A stretch of 24,189 bases of DNA from W-Chloroflexi-9 sp045863195 (GTDB taxonomy: Bacteria; Chloroflexota; Dehalococcoidia; UBA2979). Below, piece by piece: positions 8,594 to 14,525 of this stretch (positions are counted from its first letter, which is position 1; each line of letters begins with the position of its first letter). The position numbers and the translations under genes were made by a program. A model generated the notes under the pieces. It saw only the letters and a list, made by a program, of their open reading frames with translations. It made no database searches and was not told the DNA's origin. The stretch covers positions 1 to 24,189 of the forward strand of contig BTUI01000019.1 in NCBI GenBank assembly GCA_045863195.1, written 5' to 3'.

Positions 8594-8655
8594 CTGTTCC
8601 CCCTCCGGGGGCCGCTGGTCCGCTCGCGGCCCGACGGCCCCCGGAGGGGGAACAG
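8594..8655. terminator. Perfect 21-bp inverted repeat, terminator-like hairpin
   Basis: The left arm (8594-8614) begins at the base after the TAG of the STAND gene and pairs perfectly with the right arm (8635-8655) across a 20-nt loop. The left arm also folds on itself (CCCCC-TCC-GGGGG). There is no T-run after the right arm, so it is either an atypical intrinsic terminator or a 3'-end-stabilising or mobile hairpin. Confidence 0.6.
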
Positions 8656-8689
8656 CCGGGCGAGGCGGGCTCTTCCCCGGTGCTCCTCC

Positions 8690-8800
8690 CGACACCGCGT
8701 CGCGGGTGTGCCGCCGGGGGACATCGCGGTGCCGACTCCCTACCGCGGCCAGCTCTACGCGCTGCGCCGGAGCATTCGAGCCATGCTGGGTGGTCCACCT
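8690..8800 (+). pseudogene. Second relic of a UPF1-like SF1 helicase
   Basis: On the plus strand about 37 codons read GDIAVPTPYRGQLYALRRSI then RAMLGG. The segment DIAVxTPYRGQ...LRR is characteristic of the C-terminal core of UPF1/DNA2-like helicases just before motif V. The stretch GQLYALRRSIRAMLGG aligns without gaps with GRVTALRRGPRGMLGG of the relic at about 3360-3410, so the two fragments are overlapping copies from one family and not two halves of one gene. The frame is lost after about 8800, where the tandem repeats begin. No start codon with a ribosome site and no long frame, so it is called a remnant. Confidence 0.42.
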
Positions 8801-8820
8801 GCGAGGTCTGCCCGGAGACC

Positions 8821-8996
8821 GCGGAGGCATCGTCCGAAGACCGCGGAGGCATTGCGAGACCACCGCGGAGGCATCGTCCGAAGACCGCGGAGCCACTGCG
8901 AGGCTACCGCGGAGGCATCGTCCGAAGACCGCGGAGCCACTGCGAGACCACCGCGGAGGCATTGCGAGACCACAGCGGAGGCATCGCCCGACCACC
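8821..8996. repeat. Tandem array of eight 22-bp units
   Basis: Eight head-to-tail 22-bp units. Each begins GCGGAG, and across unit junctions most read ACCGCGGAG, containing the palindrome CCGCGG. Two main versions alternate: one continues GCATCGTCCGAAGACC (units 1, 3 and 5), the other is of the GCATTGCGAGACCACC or CACTGCGAGACCACC kind (units 2, 4, 6 and 7); unit 8 is mixed. A degenerate unit may precede the array at 8799-8820. The period is not a multiple of three, so it is not a protein repeat, and there are no unique spacers, so it is not CRISPR. It lies between the helicase relic and the 140-codon gene. Confidence 0.85.
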
Positions 8997-9039
8997 TCGA
9001 AGGGCTCGCGCGACCCGCACCGAAGGCTGGCGAGGAGCC

Positions 9040-9462
9040 CTACTTGTACCCGATCCAGGTTCGCAGGCCCGCGAAGGCCGTCTCGAGCCCCGCGTCGTGC
9101 TTCCCCTGCGCGCTCACCTGGTCGTTGACCCGGCGGAGCTGCGAGGCCGCGTCGGCGTCGAACAGCAGGTTCGCCTGCTTGAGGGTCTGAAGCAGCACCT
9201 CGAGGTCGGAGATCACCTGATCGATGCCCTCGGCGCGCGCGCCCGCCGCGCGGAGCGAGTCGGCGGTCACGCCGGCGGGCGGGGCGAACCGGCCATCGAG
9301 CTTCGACAGCGCGTCGGCCGTGGCCTCACACGCGGCTCCGACGCCGCGCCGGGTCTTGGCGATGGAGCGGACCTCCTTCACGCTCAGCGTCCCGGCCTCG
9401 GGCGGCAACGCGAGCGCATCGGGAATGATGATCGTGACGGTTCCCTGCTTGATCTCGGGCAT
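9040..9462 (-). CDS. Hypothetical protein, predicted helical bundle
   Basis: 140 residues from the ATG at 9462 to a TAG at 9042-9040. The start is fixed by a strong ribosome site, AGGAGG, six bases upstream; longer in-frame extensions are ignored. I do not recognise the family. The N-terminus MPEIKQGTVTIIIPDALALP looks beta/extended, and the rest is mostly amphipathic helix with heptad-like Leu/Ala spacing (DQVISDLEVLLQTLKQANLL). There is no signal peptide, membrane helix or catalytic motif. TTGACA on the minus strand at 9579-9574 could be a -35 element, but no good -10 follows. It is flanked by repeats and gene debris, which suggests an acquired or orphaned gene. The ribosome site and clean codon pattern argue that it is expressed. 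Confidence 0.68.
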   Translation of the reverse strand: MPEIKQGTVTIIIPDALALPPEAGTLSVKEVRSIAKTRRGVGAACEATADALSKLDGRFAPPAGVTADSLRAAGARAEGIDQVISDLEVLLQTLKQANLLFDADAASQLRRVNDQVSAQGKHDAGLETAFAGLRTWIGYK

Positions 9463-9485
9463 GGGCCCCTCCTGGGGATGTGCGC

Positions 9486-9523
9486 GGCCGTGGGAGGCCG
9501 CAGCGAACTCCGCCCGCGCCCCG
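9486..9523. repeat. Left copy of a direct repeat of about 38 bp
   Basis: The sequence beginning GGCCGTGGGAGGCCGCAGCG is repeated in the same orientation at 9994-10031 with only a few mismatches. This copy lies 24 bp upstream of the 140-codon minus-strand gene. Confidence 0.65.
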
Positions 9524-9993
9524 TTGGCCAGACCATGTGTGGCCCGTCGATGGAGCCACAGGGGTGGTTGCAGTGTCAAGAGCAAGTAAATGACCTGATC
9601 CTCGATGAGACGCATGATCGGGTCGTCGACTGCCTCGCTGCCGACCGGACGTGGGGAGTGCTCACCCCTCCACCCCAGGCACAGACACCCGAAGTGCCCG
9701 ACAGGTGGAGGGGGGCGGTGCTCGAAGATGTGCGGCGGGCAGGTGAAAGGCTCCAACCCCTCGGGGTCCGTGGCGCGTGGAGCCCTCGCCCGGGTCAGCG
9801 TGGCTGGGCCCGGGTGGCCCGGCTGGGTCGAACCGCGGCGGGCGGGCCGAGGCAGACCGACGCGCGGGAGGAGGACGGGCAGCCTGGTGGGCCTCGACGA
9901 CCCGGACGCGTACCGCGCTGCACACGGGGGCCTGCGTAGCCCCTCCCTCTCGAAGCTCCTCCCCGGCGAGATCTCACTCCGTCAGGCCGAGAG
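9524..9993. other. 470-bp stretch between direct repeats with no recognisable gene
   Basis: I find no reading frame with a credible start and no known motif on either strand. The only structure is an imperfectly placed 10-bp inverted repeat (9665-9674 with 9704-9713, CCCCTCCACC/GGTGGAGGGG, 29-nt loop). The stretch is bounded by the two copies of the 38-bp repeat, as a deleted or inserted cassette would be. Confidence 0.4.
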
Positions 9994-10031
9994 GGCCGTG
10001 GGAGGCCGCAGCGAACCCCGCCCGCGACCCG
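9994..10031. repeat. Right copy of the direct repeat of about 38 bp
   Basis: Near-identical to 9486-9523 and in the same orientation. It lies immediately before the RecG-like gene remnant, which could mean that the repeat marks a recombination junction. Confidence 0.65.
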
Positions 10032-10038
10032 CCGGCTG

Positions 10039-10203
10039 CCACACCGCGGGCTGGGCTCCGGAGTGCAGCGCGCGCTGGAGGCCTGGCCTCGCATCGACCT
10101 CACCGATGACCGGGACGGCTGCCTGTTCGTCGCGACGGTGCACCGGGACGCGCACGCGACAGCGCCGCAGGCCGGCGCGCATCGGCCCGAGGACGAGCGC
10201 TAG
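10039..10203 (+). pseudogene. 3' remnant of a RecG-like / AlbA-domain ATP-binding protein gene
   Basis: The plus-strand frame ending in TAG at 10201-10203 reads RGLGSGVQRALEAWP, then DDRDGCLFVATVHR. This matches the C-terminal part of the ATP-binding proteins annotated as RecG-like (COG2865, AlbA_2 plus HATPase_c_4), which end in RGSGIxRxL...F.DD.DG..F..TV.R. Only about 54 codons remain and nothing upstream continues the gene; the 38-bp repeat directly abuts it. These proteins are also common in accessory and defence regions. Confidence 0.55.
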
Positions 10204-10218
10204 CCGATCGGGCGGGTC

Positions 10219-11055
10219 TCAGCGCCTGGCCGCGAGCTGCTTGAGGTCGGTGATCAGGCGGTCGAGGCGGCCGAGGGCCGTGAGGCGCTGCCTCGGAGTC
10301 AGCGCCGCGTCCAGCTCCAGGGCCATGCGGCGCGCGCCCTCCTGCCACGCATCGGAGGGGCCGACGGGGTCCTCGATGAACCACGTCCGCAGGCGCGCAG
10401 CGAGCTTCGCGCGGTCGCCTCGCAGGAGCGCGACGAGGGCGGCCCGGCGCTCGGCGATGCGGGTCTCCCGGTCCCGGTCCTCCAGGGGCAGGGCGCTGCT
10501 CAGGCGCCGCGCCAGGGCCTCCTGGGCGTCGTCGAGGTCGCCGACCAGGTCCTCCAGCAGCTCCACCATGGCGTCTGCCCGCCTCTGGACGCGCTCCGCG
10601 TCGGGCTTGGCCAGCTCTTCGCGGGCCTTCGTCGCGCCCTCGTCCAGCTTCGCCGCCACCCGGTCGACCTGATCGGGGCCCAGATCGGCGAGCAGCCTGG
10701 CCACGTCCGGCAGGACGCGCCGCGCCAGCGCCCTGCTGTGCTTGACGACCGCCGCCTCGATCCAGCGCAGGTCGGCCGCGTCGAGGCCGTCCGCCAAGCG
10801 GTCTCGTGCCCCCTGGAGCGCCCCCGCCCACTGCGGGAGCGCCTGCTCCCGATGCCAGCGCCAGTGCCGCCCGAAGGACCCGTGGAGCCACTCGCGCTGC
10901 GTCGCCGTCAGGTCCACCCAGCCGTCGATCTGGCGCGTGACCAGCCAGTCCGCGTGCTCGTAGAGCCAGGACAGGGTGCACCCCGGCAGGACCAGGAGCA
11001 GCAGGATGGCACAGCGTGCTGCCCGGGACAGCCCCCGGCCTCGATGATCGCTCAT
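10219..11055 (-). CDS. DUF6279-like outer-membrane lipoprotein
   Basis: 278 residues from the ATG at 11055. A basic start (MSDHRGRGLSRAAR) precedes a hydrophobic stretch and a lipobox LPGC (Cys at about residue 26), so this is a predicted lipoprotein exported by Sec and lipidated. The mature start, TLSWLYEHADWLVTRQIDGWVDLTATQ, matches the DUF6279 pattern (YxxADWLL...D.YVDLT..Q), and the rest is a charged all-helical protein with W-R-H residues (RHWRWHREQALPQW). The family has no established function. It is transcribed away from the toxin-antitoxin pair, and its stop lies 15 bp from the RecG-like remnant. No clear ribosome site was found next to the start, but the signal sequence fits it. Confidence 0.85.
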   Translation of the reverse strand: MSDHRGRGLSRAARCAILLLLVLPGCTLSWLYEHADWLVTRQIDGWVDLTATQREWLHGSFGRHWRWHREQALPQWAGALQGARDRLADGLDAADLRWIEAAVVKHSRALARRVLPDVARLLADLGPDQVDRVAAKLDEGATKAREELAKPDAERVQRRADAMVELLEDLVGDLDDAQEALARRLSSALPLEDRDRETRIAERRAALVALLRGDRAKLAARLRTWFIEDPVGPSDAWQEGARRMALELDAALTPRQRLTALGRLDRLITDLKQLAARR

Positions 11056-11206
11056 GGTCCCATCCGCGGCCCCCGGGTGTGGGCACAGCGTAGCCAGCGC
11101 CGAGGGTCACGTCGAGTCACCGGCGAGCCTCGGCGCGCCCGGCCTCGGGGAGCGCGAGCAGCGCGGCACAGCGCCAGGTCGTCGCTGTGGCGACGATCCG
11201 CCGGCC

Positions 11207-11256
11207 TTGCCACCCCACGCAGGCGCACCTAGACTGGTCAACGACTGGTCGGAGGT
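11207..11256 (+). promoter_or_regulatory. Promoter, operator-like repeats and ribosome site of the toxin-antitoxin operon
   Basis: TTGCCA (11207-11212), a 17-bp spacer and TAGACT (11230-11235) form a good sigma70-type promoter. GACTGGTC occurs twice, at 11232-11239 and 11243-11250, exactly 11 bp apart and overlapping the -10. This is a plausible operator for autorepression by the antitoxin, which usually binds repeats over its own promoter. GGAGGT (11251-11256) is the ribosome site. Confidence 0.6.
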
Positions 11257-11260
11257 CTGA

Positions 11261-11500
11261 ATGCACACCGTCGGAGCCTACGAGGCCAAGAGCCACCTCT
11301 CGGCACTTCTGGATCGCGTCGCGGCCGGCGAGAGCATCACCATCACGCGGCACGGGGTGCCGGTCGCCGTGCTCTCCCCACCCCCATCGCGCACGATGAT
11401 GACGGTCGAGGAGGCCATCGCGGGAGTGCGCGAGCTCCGCAAGGGACGCCGCGCCACCCTGGCGGAGATCGCGGAGTGGGAAGCCGAGGGCCGCGACTGA
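11261..11500 (+). CDS. Phd/YefM-family antitoxin
   Basis: 79 residues from the ATG at 11261, with GGAGGT four bases upstream. The N-terminus MHTVGAYEAKSHLSALLDRV, followed by AAGESITITRHGVPVAVLSP, is the standard Phd/YefM DNA-binding fold (xxxAKxxLsxLLdrV..Ge.v.ItrhGkPvA.L.P). The C-terminal half (TVEEAIAGVRELRKGRRATLAEI) would wrap the toxin. It neutralises the downstream PIN nuclease and should repress the operon together with it. The stop overlaps the toxin ATG by one base (TGATG), giving translational coupling and matched stoichiometry. The family call is secure. Confidence 0.95.
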   Translation: MHTVGAYEAKSHLSALLDRVAAGESITITRHGVPVAVLSPPPSRTMMTVEEAIAGVRELRKGRRATLAEIAEWEAEGRD

Positions 11501-11910
11501 TGCGGTTCGTGCTCGACAGCTCGGTGCTCGTCGCGTGGGCCCTCGACGAGCAGTCCGACCAGGCCGACGCGGTGTGTGGAAGCCTTGCGAGCACGCGGGC
11601 GTTGGTTCCTTCGGTGTGGCCCCTGGAGTTCGCCAACGCGCTGCTCGTGGGGGAGCGGCGCGGTCGGTTGAGCGAGGCCGAGGTGACCCGCATCCGGGAC
11701 CATGTCCTCTGCCTGCCCATCGAGGTCGTCGCGGACCACGCTCCCCGGATTACGACCGAGGTTCTGGCCCTGGCACGCCAGCACGGCCTGTCTGTCTACG
11801 ACGCCTCGTACCTCGACCTGGCCATGCGCGAGGGCCTTCCGCTGGCTACGCTCGACCAGCGGCTGGTCGAGGCGGCCCGGCGCTGCGGGGTGACCCTGGT
11901 CGAGCCGTGA
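11500..11910 (+). CDS. vapC: VapC-family PIN-domain toxin ribonuclease
   Basis: 136 residues from the ATG at 11500, which shares its A with the antitoxin stop; an in-frame ATG 24 bases earlier is rejected because the overlap start is the normal arrangement. The PIN fold is shown by MRFVLDSSVLVAWALDE (D6), WPLEFANALL (E43), SVYDASYLDLA (D101) and PLATLDQRL (D119), the four acidic positions that bind Mg2+ in VapC enzymes. VapC toxins cleave tRNA or rRNA and stop translation when the antitoxin is degraded. All catalytic residues are present, so it should be active. The 3' end lies 25 bp from the convergent VWA gene, with no terminator visible between. Confidence 0.95.
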   Translation: MRFVLDSSVLVAWALDEQSDQADAVCGSLASTRALVPSVWPLEFANALLVGERRGRLSEAEVTRIRDHVLCLPIEVVADHAPRITTEVLALARQHGLSVYDASYLDLAMREGLPLATLDQRLVEAARRCGVTLVEP

Positions 11911-11935
11911 TCGCACCGCAGGCCGGGGCGCCGCT

Positions 11936-14317
11936 TCACCTGCGTCGCACCCGCAGCGTCAGCACGCCCAGCGCCAGGAGCAGGAGCTGCGGCAGAGCCG
12001 CCGTGACCGGGGCCGCCGCGCAGCCGGAGTCCGTCGCGGCGCTCAGGGCGACCCCACCCGTGCCGCCCGGGTGCGCGAGGGGGTGGCCGGCCGTCGGCGC
12101 TTCGGTGGAGGGCGCCACCCCGTCCTCGCCCACCGGGGCCCCCGCGGGCTCGCCACCGGCCGCTCCGCCCAGCGACGAGCCACCACCGTAGCCGACCCCG
12201 GTGGGACCCTCCCCGTAGGTGACGCCGCTCCCCACGCGCTCCCCGTCGAGGCACGCCACCGTCGCCTCGCCCTCCGGCGCGTGCGCTGCCGGGTCCGGAA
12301 TCTCCGCTGACTCCGTCCCGTCGACGCGCACCCGGAAGGCGCGGCCGAGCAGCTCGAAGCGGACGTTGGCGCCGATGGCGAGGAAGCCGCCGATTCCCAG
12401 CCCCTTCTCCTGCTCCACGAGACTCCAGTAGAGGGGGCTCCCGAAGCGGACGTCCACCCACGCCTCGTCTGCGCCCAGCGACGTGTCGGTGTAGGAGCCC
12501 CCGAGAGTCGGGAACGTCCGGTCCCGGTGGTAGCGGACGAAGCTGTCGATGGCCTCCGCCGAGCCCCCCTTCTGATAGCTGTCGAGAGAGCTGGACGTCG
12601 ACACCGCGGACTCACCCACCGCCGCCACCGGGACGGGAGAGTAGGTCATGACCGTGTCTCCGCCCTCGTCGACCAGGAAGTACGTGAACGCGGTGACCAC
12701 GCCATAGCGGCGTGCCAGCTCGAGTGCGGCCTGCGCGTAGGAGTCTCCGCCGCCGAGCTTCACCTGCTCGAGGAGAGTCCCCACGCGGCGGGTCGCCCAC
12801 ACGCGGGGCACATAGCCCTCGGCGACGGCGCGCTCGGGGAGAGTCACCGCGAAGGCGTGGGTCGTGCTGCCGTTGACGATGATTGTGCCGGTTCCTGCCT
12901 TGACATACCGCCCCGCGACCACGAGGGTCTGGCCCGCGAAGAGATCGGGCAGCACCGCCGGCTCCAGCAGCTCGCCGCCGATGCCGCTCACGTCGAGGCT
13001 CGGGTTGGCGACGACCGGGTCTGCGATCTGCGCGAAGAACTCGGCGACTGCCGCTTCGACAGAGCCAGTCACGTAGATTGAGTCGCCGCCGGACTCCAGG
13101 GCCATCGTGTCGAGCAGGACCGTGTTGACGTCGTAGCCGATGCCGAAGGAGAACACGCGGGCGCCCACCTCGTTCTGGGCGCGGACCATCCCGAGGATGG
13201 CGTCGATGTCGGTCTCACCGGCGGTGGGGACGCCGTCTGTCAGCACCACCAGGTAGCGGGGGTGCGTCCCCGTGGCCGGCAAGGACTGGAGCCCCGCCTG
13301 GATCGCGTCGTACAGGTTCGTGGCGCCGCCGGACTGGATGCCCTCGACGAATCCCAGCGCGGCCGCCACATTCTCGGGGGTCGCGGGGAGCGCCGTGGGG
13401 GCGAAGACCTCGATGGCGCCGTCGAAGGCGACGACGGAGAAGCTGTCTGTGGGGCGCAGCCCTCCCAGCACCGCGGAGACGGCCTGCCGCGCCTGCGCCA
13501 TCTTCCAGTCTCCCATGCTCCCGGAGCGGTCCACCACGAGGGCGAGGCTCCGCGGCTGGATGTCCGCCGGCTCGGCGTCGGGGGTGAGCAGCGCCAGGAA
13601 GGACCCGGGCTCGTCGCCCTCGCGGTGGGGGAGCAGGTCGAGGCGCAGCGGCTCGGACCCGGTAGAGATGAGCAGGGTCACGTCGAAGGACGAGCACCGC
13701 TCCCAGCCGCCGTAGGTCGCTGTGGCGGACGTGGCTCCGGTCCGCGTGAGCTGGAGCGGGTGGTAGGGGGAGTAGACGGCGCGCAGGGGGTCCTGGGTCG
13801 CAATCGACGCCTGGATCTCCACCGAGTCGACCGGCTGCGGGTGCCACCCCACGGGGATGGAGACGCCCCGCATCGTCCCGCGCGCGGAGAGCGGCTGCTG
13901 CGTGTGGACCTCCAGGACCAGCGCGGGGGCCCAGAACGACCCGGCGGCGACGGTGTGCGCGACCAGCAGCGGGGCCCCCAGCTCCCGCAGCGGCGCCGGG
14001 TCGCCCAGCGCGGTGGTGAGGGCGACTCGCTCGGCGTCGCCCTCGCTGCCGGTGAGCACCTCGAAGGGGATGGGCTCCCCGCCGGAGAGCACGGCGGTCA
14101 CCGTCTCGCCCGGGCTGAGGGAGCGGTAGAGGACCACGTCGCCAGCGATGGCGAAGAACCCCCGGCGCTCGACCAGGGAGGCGCCGTCGTCGGTGATCGA
14201 CGCCTCCACGGCGAGCGACGAGAGCGGGACGAGGGCGCCGTCACCGACGAGCCCGGACGCACGGGCGGCGTGGGGGAGCGCGAGCATGGCACAGAGCAAC
14301 AGGATTCGACCCTTCAT
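11936..14317 (-). CDS. VIT-like/VWA-domain surface protein with MYXO-CTERM-like tail
   Basis: 793 residues from the ATG at 14317, chosen for its ribosome site GGAGGT; 21 upstream codons are rejected. Residues 1-20 (MKGRILLLCAMLALPHAARA) are a signal peptide. About 25-245 form a beta-rich region like the VIT part of inter-alpha-trypsin-inhibitor heavy chains. The VWA domain follows (about 255-440), with an intact MIDAS: DRSGSMG at 263-269, TN in the SGGATN segment, and VVLTDGVPT. The C-terminus has a Gly/Pro-rich stretch, then SGCAAAP, a Leu-rich helix and RVRRR, resembling MYXO-CTERM sorting signals, so it is probably held on the cell surface. It probably binds a protein ligand through a metal-dependent MIDAS. 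It diverges from the alpha-2-macroglobulin gene and shares its operator-like sites. Role in adhesion, predation or protease control is inference. Confidence 0.9.
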   Translation of the reverse strand: MKGRILLLCAMLALPHAARASGLVGDGALVPLSSLAVEASITDDGASLVERRGFFAIAGDVVLYRSLSPGETVTAVLSGGEPIPFEVLTGSEGDAERVALTTALGDPAPLRELGAPLLVAHTVAAGSFWAPALVLEVHTQQPLSARGTMRGVSIPVGWHPQPVDSVEIQASIATQDPLRAVYSPYHPLQLTRTGATSATATYGGWERCSSFDVTLLISTGSEPLRLDLLPHREGDEPGSFLALLTPDAEPADIQPRSLALVVDRSGSMGDWKMAQARQAVSAVLGGLRPTDSFSVVAFDGAIEVFAPTALPATPENVAAALGFVEGIQSGGATNLYDAIQAGLQSLPATGTHPRYLVVLTDGVPTAGETDIDAILGMVRAQNEVGARVFSFGIGYDVNTVLLDTMALESGGDSIYVTGSVEAAVAEFFAQIADPVVANPSLDVSGIGGELLEPAVLPDLFAGQTLVVAGRYVKAGTGTIIVNGSTTHAFAVTLPERAVAEGYVPRVWATRRVGTLLEQVKLGGGDSYAQAALELARRYGVVTAFTYFLVDEGGDTVMTYSPVPVAAVGESAVSTSSSLDSYQKGGSAEAIDSFVRYHRDRTFPTLGGSYTDTSLGADEAWVDVRFGSPLYWSLVEQEKGLGIGGFLAIGANVRFELLGRAFRVRVDGTESAEIPDPAAHAPEGEATVACLDGERVGSGVTYGEGPTGVGYGGGSSLGGAAGGEPAGAPVGEDGVAPSTEAPTAGHPLAHPGGTGGVALSAATDSGCAAAPVTAALPQLLLLALGVLTLRVRRR

Positions 14318-14377
14318 GAGGGACCTCCGTGTGTGTGGTGGGAGCTGTCCTGAAGGATGCGTTGAACGCGGAAGCAA

Positions 14378-14426
14378 CACAATCGCTCATTCATGGACGC
14401 GATTGTGCGTGAAAACAGCACAATCG
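14378..14426. promoter_or_regulatory. Three alternating CACAATCG boxes, candidate shared operator
   Basis: CACAATCGC (14378-14386), its complement GCGATTGTG (14399-14407) and CACAATCG (14419-14426) lie in the shared upstream region of two divergent genes. The second and third boxes extend to a perfect 9-bp palindrome, CGATTGTGC / GCACAATCG, with a 9-nt spacer (14400-14426). Box centres are about 20-21 bp apart, so they fall on one face of the helix. The regulator is unknown. Confidence 0.65.
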
Positions 14427-14525
14427 GCGCCGCCCGTGCGGGGTAGACCCGGGGGCACCGGATGTGCGTTGATGGGCCGTCGTTGCTCGCCCCACGTCGC
14501 GGGGGCCACCGCCAAGGAGGAGTCC

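Noticed and set aside
3319..8800. The two helicase relics as two halves of one gene split by insertion
   Set aside because: They overlap in the ALRR..R.MLGG segment, so they must be separate copies.
8821..8996. CRISPR array
   Set aside because: Units are 22 bp head-to-tail with no unique spacers, and no cas genes are present.
9700..9860. A possible tRNA-like T-arm (GGGTCGAACC)
   Set aside because: No acceptor, D or anticodon stems could be paired around it.
8680..9939. 419-codon plus-strand open frame across the tandem array
   Set aside because: It runs through 22-bp repeats and antisense to the 140-codon gene, lacks a ribosome site and is Arg/Pro/Gly-rich.
14318..14380. Upstream in-frame ATG at 14380 for the VWA protein
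   Set aside because: It would put 21 residues before a classical signal peptide; the ATG at 14317 has GGAGGT just upstream.
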